Assembly (NCBI GenBank): GCA_944391225.1
Contig: CALXSS010000006.1
Location: 1 to 64,000 of the forward strand
DNA length: 64,000 nt
Reading direction: 5' to 3'
Origin: an uncultured Clostridia bacterium
GTDB lineage: Bacteria > Bacillota > Clostridia > UBA1381
Shown piece after piece: positions 45,813 to 54,003 of this stretch. Below the pieces are notes generated by a model that ran no database searches, had not been told where the DNA came from, and saw only the letters and a program-made list of their open reading frames with translations. The position numbers and the translations under genes are program-made. How positions within the stretch are numbered: the stretch's first letter is position 1; each line of letters opens with the position of its first letter.

Positions 45813-47168
45813 ATGAAACTAAAAAGAATGGTCAGCGTGATGGCTGCGCTGGCAGTGTCGGCAACGACGTTTGCAGGTATGGTGGTAACCGCAAATGCTG
45901 AAGAAGTCAAATATTCGGATAATTTTGAAACAGGACAAGCAAGTTATACGTGGTTTGGAAATGCCGATCAACGCATAATTGCAGACAATGCAACAAAGAA
46001 CAATAAAAATGGTTTTGCATATTCAATTAGAGGAGCTTCAAACGGACGAACAAGACCAGCATGGACTGTTGTCTCTGAAGAAGGACTTATTGGAAAGATC
46101 CATGTTAATTTTAATTTTAGAATGGATACTACATATAATAATACTAGTCCACAAGCGACCATTAAGCTGTTAGGAGCAATCCCGTCAGATGCAAATAATG
46201 ATATTGCAGCTGGCTCAAGTATATTGGAATTTCAGCAGGAATCGTCAAATAACGGTTATGATGCAGTATATAGGTTAAATGGTGAAACAATTACGGGAAT
46301 TTCAAATTACGGAAGCGACTATAGTAGTTCTAGAAATTCAAGCGGTTGGTTGAATATGGATGTTGTAATAGATACAACAGATAAAGTGTTCAATATTAGT
46401 ATTTGTGAAATTGAAAATACAACAGATGGATTTGCAGTAAATGAAATACCAATTTTCTATAAAGATGATGTGGCCTTTTATAGTAATACGGTAGAAAATC
46501 TTAAGAGCTTATATGTATTTTCATCAAGATATCCAACCTATGATGGTGGTATTGTTTGGTTAGATGATATAAATATCAGCACATTGCAAGCACCTAAATT
46601 TACAATGTCTACTGATAATGTTGTAATAGAAGAAGAAGAGGCTTCAACAGTAAGTTTGACAGATGTTTTTGCTAAAACAATAACAGCAAGTTCAAATGAT
46701 ACAGACATTGCTGTTGCTGAATACGATAAAGAGAGCAATGTAATTACAATAACAGGTGTTAGTAAAGGTGAAACAAAAGTATTAGTAAGTGCTGAAAATG
46801 ATGGATTAGTACAACAAGAGTATATTCAAGTGACAGTAAATGAGAAACAGATTGTTTCGACGATCCCATCAGCAGTATCAGCAACACACGTACTGGATTA
46901 TACTGATGAATCTGCAGAGGATGCGGCTACAGGCGCATCACTGTGGGAGGCTCTGATAGAGGGAACAGGCACAGCATACAACGCTTTTGATATTGCAGGC
47001 ACAATAATGAATGCAGAAGGTGTAGTAAAGACAAGTAATCAACAGTATGACATGGGAACGACTATCAGCACAGGTGATGTATATATCTATATAGCTGTAA
47101 ATCAGGCTAAAGCAAAGCTTGCGGATGGACAGACTATGGAGCTGACTGTTACGCCGGTTAGTAAATAA
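45813..47168 (+). CDS. Secreted LamG-/Ig-like protein, compositionally mosaic
   Basis: 451 residues from ATG 45813. Signal peptide 1-29 (MKLKRMVSVMAALAV... ANA). Residues about 30-270 form a LamG/concanavalin-like sandwich (GNADQRIIADNATKNN..., VWLDDINIS), about 280-345 a Big_2-type Ig-like repeat (VVIEEEEASTVSLTDVF...ITGVSKGETKVLVSAENDG), then about 100 residues of unknown beta structure. No enzyme motif. Base composition is abruptly different inside: the signal peptide and the last 100 codons are host-like, but the middle 950 bp is very AT-rich. This suggests the mature N-terminal domains were replaced by acquired DNA. A 55-residue gene follows after 14 bases. Confidence 0.8.
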   Translation: MKLKRMVSVMAALAVSATTFAGMVVTANAEEVKYSDNFETGQASYTWFGNADQRIIADNATKNNKNGFAYSIRGASNGRTRPAWTVVSEEGLIGKIHVNFNFRMDTTYNNTSPQATIKLLGAIPSDANNDIAAGSSILEFQQESSNNGYDAVYRLNGETITGISNYGSDYSSSRNSSGWLNMDVVIDTTDKVFNISICEIENTTDGFAVNEIPIFYKDDVAFYSNTVENLKSLYVFSSRYPTYDGGIVWLDDINISTLQAPKFTMSTDNVVIEEEEASTVSLTDVFAKTITASSNDTDIAVAEYDKESNVITITGVSKGETKVLVSAENDGLVQQEYIQVTVNEKQIVSTIPSAVSATHVLDYTDESAEDAATGASLWEALIEGTGTAYNAFDIAGTIMNAEGVVKTSNQQYDMGTTISTGDVYIYIAVNQAKAKLADGQTMELTVTPVSK

Positions 47169-47182
47169 GGAGGTATATTGAG

Positions 47183-47350
47183 ATGAAGTTTGAAAAACCT
47201 ATTATAAATATTGCTATGTTTGAGATGGAAAGCGTTGCGACACAGGCGAGCACAGGTGTTACAGGACAGTCTAATCTGGATAGTGCAGAGCAGGCTGCAG
47301 CATCAAGCTTGAACGGAAAGAACGGTAAGGCTGTGACATTTGAGTTCTGA
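47183..47350 (+). CDS. Small 55-residue protein, unknown
   Basis: Open frame ATG 47183 to TGA 47350. It starts MKFEKPIINIAMFEMESVAT and ends in a Ser/Gly/Lys-rich tail closing with KAVTFEF. An AGGAGG (47169-47173 region) sits in the right place, directly overlapping the stop of the secreted protein gene upstream, so the two are probably co-translated. No signal peptide, no cysteine, no transmembrane segment. I recall many short clostridial proteins beginning M(K)(F/Y)xKPxIxxxxFxxxxVxT; they have no known function, though some look like leader peptides. Base composition is host-like. A terminator follows at 47397. Confidence 0.7.
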   Translation: MKFEKPIINIAMFEMESVATQASTGVTGQSNLDSAEQAAASSLNGKNGKAVTFEF

Positions 47351-47396
47351 TGCTTTTACAGCAGCGGAAATCACTTATATAAGCTTAGAAATATTA

Positions 47397-47440
47397 AAAG
47401 AGGTATGCGCTGATCTATTGCGTATACCTCTTTGATTATG
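47397..47440 (+). terminator. Terminator after the 55-residue gene
   Basis: AAAGAGGTATGCG (47398-47410) pairs with CGTATACCTCTTT (47421-47433), then TTTGATTATG. Ends the secreted protein unit. Confidence 0.75.
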
Positions 47441-47445
47441 CAAAA

Positions 47446-47479
47446 ACAAAATAAAAGGAACCCTCAGATCAAGGGTTCC
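47446..47479 (-). terminator. Minus-strand terminator of the candidate RNA
   Basis: Minus strand GGAACCCT-TGATCTG-AGGGTTCC (47479-47457) followed by TTTTATTTTGTTTTTG. On the plus strand there is no T-run, so it works for transcription coming from lexA or from the promoter at 47771-47799. Confidence 0.8.
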
Positions 47480-47764
47480 TGTGTCCTAATATTCAGCAAA
47501 AAATATGAATACAGCTAAACGATGAAGTCTGTTACACCAAACAGTGGGGCAAGAACTTCAGCGTTTTATGACCTGCACTTCCATCCGCATATAAGAGCAA
47601 GCCTATCGCCATGTTTTATACGCATCATCCTCTCTGCCGCAGATTAATACACACATACATTAACTTATTTACTTCTACGGCATATCAAGCGCGATGCTTA
47701 GATAATATACCATTTATCTCCATTAGTATGCCGTGTATCTTGCATGAGGCATCATACATACCTC
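47450..47764 (-). ncRNA. Candidate structured non-coding RNA (about 315 nt)
   Basis: A unit with its own promoter (47771-47799) and intrinsic terminator (47446-47479) but no intact ORF over 21 codons. In transcript order it has hairpins ATGAGG/CCTCAT, CGGCATA/TATGCCG, GCGTATA/TATATGC (one G-U pair), TGAAGT/ACTTCA and the terminator. I do not recognise tmRNA, RNase P, SRP or 6S signatures. A tiny frame at 47628-47515 begins MMRIKHGDRLALICGWKCRS, hits a TAA, and reads on as NAEVLAPLFGVTDFIV before a stop, so a broken mini-gene is the main alternative. lexA lies just upstream on the same strand, so part of this RNA may be the lexA 3-prime tail. Confidence 0.45.
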
Positions 47765-47770
47765 ATCATA

Positions 47771-47799
47771 ATTATATCATAGGCAGAATCAAAAATCAA
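47771..47799 (-). promoter_or_regulatory. Promoter of the candidate RNA
   Basis: Minus strand TTGATT (47799-47794), 17 bp, TATAAT (47776-47771), only 39 bp after the lexA stop codon. The likely start is near 47764. Confidence 0.65.
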
Positions 47800-47837
47800 T
47801 ATATAGAATATTACAATTTAATTACATTTATTTCGAG

Positions 47838-48461
47838 CTATTTCAGCATTCTGAACACTCCGACGACCTTTCCGAGTATAGAAACATCATCTGAGATTAT
47901 CGGCTCCATAAAGTCGTTTTCAGGCTGTAGACGGTAATGTCCGTTTTCTTTGTAAAAGGTTTTTACCGTAGCGTCGCTGCCATCTACAAGAGCGGCTACT
48001 ATGTCGCCGTTGTTGGCTGTTGAGCATTTCTCAACGATTATGTGATCGCCGTCGAGAATAGCGGCGTTCACCATAGAATCGCCTGAGACCTTAAGCATGA
48101 ACACCTCTCTGCCGTGAATATAGGAGGCGGGAATGGGGAACTGCTCGCCGCGCTGCTCAACAGCAGTTATCGGCATACCGGCAGTGATCTTGCCGTAAAC
48201 CGGAACATTAACGTATTCCTCTTGCTGTGCTTTATCTTCTTCCATGGGATAATTGATAAGCCTGAGACTTCTGTTTTTTGTAGATTGACGCTCTATATAC
48301 CCGGCGCGCTCAAGCTTGTTCAGTCTTGCGTGAACGGTAGCCGGAGAATTTAAGCTCACTGCTGAGCATATCTCACGTATTGTAGGAGGATACCCGTTTT
48401 CACGGCTCTGCTCATATATATAATCAAGTATTTCATAGTCTTTTTCTGTAAGAACTGACAT
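47838..48461 (-). CDS. lexA: LexA repressor
   Basis: 207 residues. N-terminal winged helix (ILDYIYEQSRENGYPPTIREICSAVSLNSPATVHARLNKLERAGYI), self-cleavage site Ala94-Gly95 (KITAGMPI), catalytic Ser129 (GDSM) and Lys167 (ATVKTF). RecA-stimulated self-cleavage releases SOS genes. AAAGGATGTGG is a usable ribosome site. The promoter at 48522-48550 overlaps a palindromic SOS box, so it represses itself. Monocistronic; the adjacent candidate RNA starts just after it. Confidence 0.96.
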   Translation of the reverse strand: MSVLTEKDYEILDYIYEQSRENGYPPTIREICSAVSLNSPATVHARLNKLERAGYIERQSTKNRSLRLINYPMEEDKAQQEEYVNVPVYGKITAGMPITAVEQRGEQFPIPASYIHGREVFMLKVSGDSMVNAAILDGDHIIVEKCSTANNGDIVAALVDGSDATVKTFYKENGHYRLQPENDFMEPIISDDVSILGKVVGVFRMLK

Positions 48462-48521
48462 AATTCCACATCCTTTCGATCAGCCCGGCATGCACAAATA
48501 TGTTATTAGCTGATCATGATA

Positions 48522-48560
48522 AGTATATCATAAAAAATGCGAAAAGTCAAACATATGTTT
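48522..48560 (-). promoter_or_regulatory. lexA promoter with SOS box
   Basis: Minus strand TTGACT (48550-48545), 17 bp, TATACT (48527-48522). The palindrome AAACATATGTTT (48549-48560) overlaps the -35; it fits the Bacillota SOS box GAAC-N4-GTTC with outer G/C changed to A/T, so LexA autoregulation is clear. Confidence 0.85.
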
Positions 48561-48609
48561 TGTTAAAAATGACGTAAAGAATTTTGCGCAAAAATGGTGA
48601 AAAAAATAT

Positions 48610-48631
48610 GTATTTATAGTATAATAAATAC
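48610..48631 (+). promoter_or_regulatory. Promoter and palindrome of the DUF5107 gene
   Basis: TATAAT (48620-48625) lies in the centre of GTATTTAT-AGTATA-ATAAATAC (8-bp perfect arms, 48610-48631), with a weak -35 GTGAAA (48597-48602). A regulator bound at the palindrome would cover the -10. Confidence 0.5.
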
Positions 48632-48707
48632 ATACGGCGCGGCTGTATAATATGACAGTGCATGATTACTATATTCCATGCAGCGGTATACGAAAGGAGA
48701 GATAATT

Positions 48708-51700
48708 ATGGAAAAGGTAAAGGCAGAGCAAAGGCTTGTCAAAATACCCACGTATGAGCCGGATACAGCATGTGTTCACCCCATGTTCCTTGATAAGCGC
48801 GTTTATCAGGGCAGCTCCGGCAGAGTATATCCGCACACCGTTACAGAGCAAATAAGCGATGAAAAGCATGAAAAGGAATATACTGCGATATTTCTTGAAA
48901 ATGAATATCTGCTTGTAATGATCCTGCCGGAGCTGGGCGGGAAAATTCAGAGGATATATGATAAAACAAACGGCTGTGATGCCGTATATTATAATGAGGT
49001 CATAAAGCCTGCGCTGGTAGGTCTGGCAGGGCCATGGACAGCGGGAGGCATAGAGGTCAACTGGCCGCAGAATCACCGTCCTTCAACATTTGAGCCGGTG
49101 GATCATAAGATAGAAAACGGCGAGGACGGCTCCGTAACAGTCTGGTGCGGAGAGGTAGAAAAGCTGCAGCATACAAAGGGGATGGCAGGATTTACATTGT
49201 ATCCCGGAAAAGCATACCTTGAGGTCAAGGGGCAGATATATAATCCGACTGAAATTCCTCAGACATTTCTGTGGTGGGTCAATCCGGCAGTGCCGGTAAA
49301 TGAAAACACGCGCGCTGTGTTTCCACCTGATGTGCATACTGTTACGGATCATGCGAAACGTGAAATATCAAAGTTTCCTGTTTCCACAGGTGAATACTGC
49401 GGAGTGGACTACAGCTCCGGAGTGGATATATCAAAGGTGCAAAATATACCTGTACCAACCTCGTATATAGCAAGTCATTCTGACTATGATTTTATGGGAA
49501 GCTATGATTTGGGCAAGGAAGCCGGACTTCTGCATGTAGCAGATCACCATATTTCACCCGGTAAAAAGCTGTGGACATGGGGCAGCGGCGATTTTGGCAA
49601 GGCGTGGTATAGAAACCTTACCGATAACAGCGGAGAGTATGCAGAGCTTATGGCAGGCGTATTTTCAGATAATCAGCCCGGGTTCTCGTTCCTGATGCCA
49701 TATGAGGAAAAGACGTTCAAGCAGTATTTTATGCCGTATAAAAAGATAGGCATGGTCAAAAATGCGTCAAAAGAAGTTGCGGTAAATCTTGAAACTGACG
49801 GCGGCAAAGCGCATATAATGATTTATGCTCCGGCTGAAATAAAGATAACCGTGCTTCTTTCCGGTTCATCAGCGGTTTCATATCTGAAAAAGACGGCTGT
49901 TGTTTCTCCGGAAAAAATTTTTGATGAGGAGATAGAGCTTGATGATGATGAGATAGAAACAAGCCTTAAGCTGGTTATACGTAATTCGGACGGCGAGGAG
50001 CTGTTAAGATACACACCGGAGGCTGAGTTTCATGGAAAGCTGCCGGAGCCGGCAAAGGAGGTAAAGCCGGCAAAGGAGATAGCATCGAATGAGGAGCTGT
50101 ATCTTACGGCAGTGCATCTGGAGCAATATAGGATCACATCAAAGAGGGCTGAGGAATACTATTTGGAGGGCTTGAAACGTGATCCGTTAGATATTCGCCT
50201 TAACAACGGATATGGCAAGCTTGTTTATAAAAAGGGATTATTTGATGAGGCTGAGCGCAGATTCCGCGCAGCTATCAAGCGCTCGGTAAGCCTGAACCCT
50301 AATCCGTACGACTGTGAGCCGTATTACAATCTGGGTCTTGCTCTAAAAATGCAGAAGAGATATGATGAGGCATACGACGCGTTCTTTAAATCTGTATGGG
50401 ACGGAAAGATGCAGGCGAAGGGATATTATCAGTTAGCATGTGTTTCTGCAAAAATGAACAGGTTTGATGAGGCTCTGGAATTTGTGGATCAGTCGCTTGT
50501 GAGAGGCTCGCACAATATGCGCGCGCGCACCTTGAAATGCGCTCTGCTCCGCCACGAGGGCAGAAAAGAGGAGGGCATATGCTTTGCTAAAGAGTCAATA
50601 AAAATAGATCCGCTTGATTTTGGGGGCAGATATGAGCTGTTCTTGATGACTGGAGATTTTGGCGTGCTCAATGAGCTGACTACGATCATGCGCGGAGACC
50701 TGCAAAATTATATAGAGCTGTCCATAAGCTATGCCGAGGCCAACCTGTATAATGATGCGGCAAATGTGCTCGCGTTGATAGCCGAGTCTGATAAGCCAAT
50801 GCTTCACTATTATATGGCTTATTATTCAAAGAGTGATGTGGAGCTTGAGGTTGCGGAAAAATGCGAGAAGGACAGCACATTCCCTAACAGGCTTCAGGAG
50901 ATGTTTGTGCTTTCATATGCTATCGAGCATAATCCGGGGGATTGGTTTGCAAGGTACTGTCTTGGAAATCTGTACTATGACAGAGGTGTATGGTTCAAGG
51001 CAATAAAATGCTGGAAAGAGGCTTTGAAGATAGCTCCGCGCAGCGGAAAGCTTATGCGTAACCTGGCAATAGCAAGCTATAACAAGCTGAAGGACTCAAA
51101 AGAGGCTTTGAGGCTGATGGAGCGCGCAGCGCTGTTTGAGCCTGAGGATGCAAGGCTATATTATGAGCTTGATCTTCTTAGGCAGTTAACCAATTATCCT
51201 GTAAAAAAGCGTCTTAAGGATATGGCAGACAAAATTGAGATGATAGAAAGCCGTGATGATCTGTTTACAGAGTATATCACTCTGCTCAACAGCGAGGGAT
51301 ATTATAAGCATGCTCTGCGTGCCATAAAGCGTCATAATTTTACCCCTTGGGAGGGAAGCGAGGGGAAGATATCAATGCAGTATAAAACCGCTCATATGGG
51401 TTGCGCAAAGGAATGTATTGCCGATGGCGACTATGAGGAAGCGGTAAATCATCTTGAAAAAGCCTTGGTATATCCTGAGAATCTCGGTGAGGGAAAGCTG
51501 CTTGGCAGCAGGGATAATGATATTTACTATATGCTGGGCTGTGCTTACGAAAAAACAGATAAGATAAAATCCATAGAGTATTTCCAAAAAGCTGTTGAGG
51601 GTGAGTTTTCGCTTGAGCTTCCTCGAAATTTCAAGGATATACCGGCGGATATGTATTTCTTCCGTTCTCTGGCTCTTGATAAGCTCGGAGATAAAAAGGC

Positions 51701-52037
51701 TGCTGCCGGAGGCTTCAATACGCTTATAAACTATTGTGAGGAGCATATTGACGAGGTGCCTGAGATCGACTATTTTGCTTTGTCAATGCCGGAGTTTGCT
51801 TTGTTTGATGATGATCTCAAACGAGATAATTATGTCCACTGCTGCTATCTTGCGGCTTTGGGATATTACGGCAAGGGTATGATGGAAAAGTCAGCGGAAT
51901 ATCTTGAAAAGGGATTGGAGCAAAACTGCTCTCATCAGGGACTTCTAAAGCTTAAGAATGCCGATAAGCGCGCGCCTAAAGAAAAGGCGGAGGATAAAAC
52001 GCTCCTGCGTGCCGCTAAATGGGATGCAAAGGCGTGA
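48708..52037 (+). CDS. DUF5107 / tetratricopeptide-repeat protein
   Basis: 1109 residues from ATG 48708 (AAAGGAG upstream; an ATG at 48678 lacks one). Residues about 20-360 match the DUF5107 pattern (LVMILPELGGKIQRIYDKTNGCDAVYYNEVIKPALVGLAGPWTAGGIEVNWPQNHRP), a beta-rich domain resembling aldose epimerase or glycosidase sandwich folds. From about 470 to the end runs a long series of TPR helices. No signal peptide, so it is cytoplasmic. The family is associated with carbohydrate use in gut bacteria but has no proven reaction. Alone between lexA and a terminator; the promoter palindrome suggests regulation. Confidence 0.85.
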   Translation: MEKVKAEQRLVKIPTYEPDTACVHPMFLDKRVYQGSSGRVYPHTVTEQISDEKHEKEYTAIFLENEYLLVMILPELGGKIQRIYDKTNGCDAVYYNEVIKPALVGLAGPWTAGGIEVNWPQNHRPSTFEPVDHKIENGEDGSVTVWCGEVEKLQHTKGMAGFTLYPGKAYLEVKGQIYNPTEIPQTFLWWVNPAVPVNENTRAVFPPDVHTVTDHAKREISKFPVSTGEYCGVDYSSGVDISKVQNIPVPTSYIASHSDYDFMGSYDLGKEAGLLHVADHHISPGKKLWTWGSGDFGKAWYRNLTDNSGEYAELMAGVFSDNQPGFSFLMPYEEKTFKQYFMPYKKIGMVKNASKEVAVNLETDGGKAHIMIYAPAEIKITVLLSGSSAVSYLKKTAVVSPEKIFDEEIELDDDEIETSLKLVIRNSDGEELLRYTPEAEFHGKLPEPAKEVKPAKEIASNEELYLTAVHLEQYRITSKRAEEYYLEGLKRDPLDIRLNNGYGKLVYKKGLFDEAERRFRAAIKRSVSLNPNPYDCEPYYNLGLALKMQKRYDEAYDAFFKSVWDGKMQAKGYYQLACVSAKMNRFDEALEFVDQSLVRGSHNMRARTLKCALLRHEGRKEEGICFAKESIKIDPLDFGGRYELFLMTGDFGVLNELTTIMRGDLQNYIELSISYAEANLYNDAANVLALIAESDKPMLHYYMAYYSKSDVELEVAEKCEKDSTFPNRLQEMFVLSYAIEHNPGDWFARYCLGNLYYDRGVWFKAIKCWKEALKIAPRSGKLMRNLAIASYNKLKDSKEALRLMERAALFEPEDARLYYELDLLRQLTNYPVKKRLKDMADKIEMIESRDDLFTEYITLLNSEGYYKHALRAIKRHNFTPWEGSEGKISMQYKTAHMGCAKECIADGDYEEAVNHLEKALVYPENLGEGKLLGSRDNDIYYMLGCAYEKTDKIKSIEYFQKAVEGEFSLELPRNFKDIPADMYFFRSLALDKLGDKKAAAGGFNTLINYCEEHIDEVPEIDYFALSMPEFALFDDDLKRDNYVHCCYLAALGYYGKGMMEKSAEYLEKGLEQNCSHQGLLKLKNADKRAPKEKAEDKTLLRAAKWDAKA

Positions 52038-52051
52038 TGAAACAGAATAAC

Positions 52052-52093
52052 AAAAAGCCGCGTGAAAACAATCGTTTCTGCGCGGTTTTTCTG
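52052..52093 (+). terminator. Terminator of the DUF5107 gene
   Basis: AAAAAGCCGCG (52052-52062) pairs with CGCGGTTTTT (52081-52090); A and T flanks make it usable on both strands. Confidence 0.8.
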
Positions 52094-52100
52094 TAGTCAT

Positions 52101-52142
52101 ACAAAAAGAGCTTTCAGCGTGAATTGTATGCTGAAAGCTCTT
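52101..52142 (-). terminator. Terminator of the D,D-carboxypeptidase gene
   Basis: Minus strand AAGAGCTTTCAGC / GCTGAAAGCTCTT stem (52142-52106) followed by TTTTTGTATG, directly after the stop. Confidence 0.85.
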
Positions 52143-52146
52143 ATTA

Positions 52147-53673
52147 TTATCTTCTGGTCCTGTCTCCGGAATATCTGGAGTTGGAGCCTTTTGCGCTTGT
52201 TCGGTGCATTTCTGAGTTTCTGATCCGTCTGTCAGGAGCGTTGGTCCTGATCTGACCTTCTTCAAGCCCCTTACGCTTTTTCAGCTGCTGGATCCTGCGC
52301 TTGCGCTCGCGGCGTTTCTTTCTGGAACGGGCTACAGCAGCGATTATGATTATCAGTATAACAGGTATGAATACAAGCGGATTTAGTACGATGCCTATAA
52401 CTATGTGGAAAACATGCAGCACCATATTCTGCTCAACGTCGTTTGCGGCTACAAGATTAGCGCTGCCTATCTCTGTTCCGCGGTACTGATATGATACTGT
52501 TCCGAGTATATCGCCTTTGGAAATAGGAGCATCTATTCTTTCGGGCAGAGAGGTAACAGTCTGAACGTCTGCTGAAATATCATCGCCCGACGGTATGAGA
52601 CCGCTTACCTCACGGTCAACTGTAAGAGTTACTCGTTTGTTTGATTTTGCCTCATATACTGCTGAATCAGACACTATATTTCCAGGGGAAGCGAGAACTC
52701 CGGAATAATAATTATTGAAACCGAAATCCATAAGGTTCTGTGTAACTATATATGAGTAAGCATTTTCCTTTGTGTCAAGATCTTCACACTTAAGGACAAC
52801 CGACAAAAGATTCATGCCGTTGTACTCAGCTGAGGCTACAAGACAATGTCCTGCCTGGCTTGTAGTACCTGTCTTTATCCCCGTATACTGCTTGGAATAA
52901 TAATATGATGAGCGTGACGTGCCAAGGAAAAGATTAGTGCTCGAAAGGTACCTGTCCTGCGAGTATTTGTTTGTCGGCGCGATATGGTATGTTGGCTGCT
53001 TGACTATTTCTCTAAAGGTCTCGTTCTGCATGCAGTATTTTGCAAGTATCGCAAGGTCGCGCGCTGTGGTGTAATGATCGTCATTCTGTGTACCGCAGGC
53101 GTTTACAAAATGAGTGCCCGTCATTCCAAGCTCCTGCGCTTTTGCGTTCATCATATCCACAAATGCCTGCATAGAGCCTGCAACATGAACGGCTATTACG
53201 TTTGCGGCATCATTTGCGCTGTAAACGAGCATTCCGTTCACAAGATCTGTCATGGTCAGCTCTTCGCCTATAAGTATTCCCATGTGAGAATCCTCAAGAG
53301 TTATTGTTTGCAGCGCTTCATAGGTCGCTGTTGTTGTATCGCCCATTTTGCCGCTTTCAATGGCGAGTATGCCGGTCATCATCTTTGTTGTGCTGGCAGG
53401 AAATAGTCTTTCATCAATATTTTTTCCGTAAATTATCCTGCCGGAATTCATATCCATAAGGAGAGCAGCCTCGGCTTTTTCGGTGTTTGGCGGAGTGAGA
53501 GTATCATCTTCCATATATATGGATGATGAATCTGAGACTGCGACAGATTCTGTTGCCGCAGGTTCGGCGGTAGCTGCCGTATCGTCCTCAGGCTCTGCAA
53601 ATACAGGGCAGACAGATGAGAACGCTATCACGGCAGCTGAAAGCAGCGCCGCAAATTTTTTCTTCTTTGACAT
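52147..53673 (-). CDS. D-alanyl-D-alanine carboxypeptidase (low-mass PBP)
   Basis: 508 residues. Signal peptide about 1-26, a Glu/Ala/Thr-rich linker to about 60, then the serine-type carboxypeptidase domain with S94-T-T-K97, S152-A-N154 and K267-T-G269. A C-terminal PBP5-like beta domain (about 300-405) precedes a membrane span (about 420-445) and a very basic tail (RSRKKRRERKRRIQQLKKRK), unusual since DacA-type proteins mostly end in an amphipathic anchor. It trims the terminal D-Ala of peptidoglycan stems outside the cell. GGAGG eight bases before ATG. Monocistronic. Confidence 0.9.
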   Translation of the reverse strand: MSKKKKFAALLSAAVIAFSSVCPVFAEPEDDTAATAEPAATESVAVSDSSSIYMEDDTLTPPNTEKAEAALLMDMNSGRIIYGKNIDERLFPASTTKMMTGILAIESGKMGDTTTATYEALQTITLEDSHMGILIGEELTMTDLVNGMLVYSANDAANVIAVHVAGSMQAFVDMMNAKAQELGMTGTHFVNACGTQNDDHYTTARDLAILAKYCMQNETFREIVKQPTYHIAPTNKYSQDRYLSSTNLFLGTSRSSYYYSKQYTGIKTGTTSQAGHCLVASAEYNGMNLLSVVLKCEDLDTKENAYSYIVTQNLMDFGFNNYYSGVLASPGNIVSDSAVYEAKSNKRVTLTVDREVSGLIPSGDDISADVQTVTSLPERIDAPISKGDILGTVSYQYRGTEIGSANLVAANDVEQNMVLHVFHIVIGIVLNPLVFIPVILIIIIAAVARSRKKRRERKRRIQQLKKRKGLEEGQIRTNAPDRRIRNSEMHRTSAKGSNSRYSGDRTRR

Positions 53674-53779
53674 AAATCAAGCCTCCATCTTTAATCAATA
53701 CGCTCACGCGATCAGGATTATGCGGTCTGTACCGCCGTCTGTGCGCGAAAAAAATATTATATACTTATCACAATTCTAT

Positions 53780-53808
53780 ATTATACAAAAAACGACATGA
53801 AATTTCAA
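53780..53808 (-). promoter_or_regulatory. Promoter of the carboxypeptidase gene
   Basis: Minus strand TTGAAA (53808-53803), 17 bp, TATAAT (53785-53780). A second TATAAT-like run lies nearer the gene. Confidence 0.7.
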
Positions 53809-53867
53809 TACAAATAATATGTTTTTTAAAAATTTTATGAAAATAACAAAAATTTTTAAAAAAGGTA

Positions 53868-53896
53868 TGGAAATTTATTTGTTTTATTGATATAAT
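53868..53896 (+). promoter_or_regulatory. Promoter of the two-component operon
   Basis: TGGAAA (53868-53873), 17 bp, TATAAT (53891-53896). The -10 is perfect; the -35 matches in four to five positions. The leader is about 100 bases long. Confidence 0.6.
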
Positions 53897-54003
53897 TAAT
53901 TATAGCTGCGCGGTGATATTATCCTGTGCCGCGAGCTGTGGATAATGATATTATTTTACCCTTTAATTGAGCAAGTACAAGCACGGGAAGGAATTGATAT
54001 AAA

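Noticed and set aside
47530-47580. Cobalamin-riboswitch-like GCCxCACTG run
   Set aside because: The short match to the B12-box is not followed by the other conserved elements, and there is no B12 or corrinoid gene downstream on that strand.
47611-47937. 108-codon plus-strand frame across the lexA end
   Set aside because: Overlaps lexA antisense, has no ribosome site, and is made of His/Ile/Tyr-rich sequence typical of chance frames.
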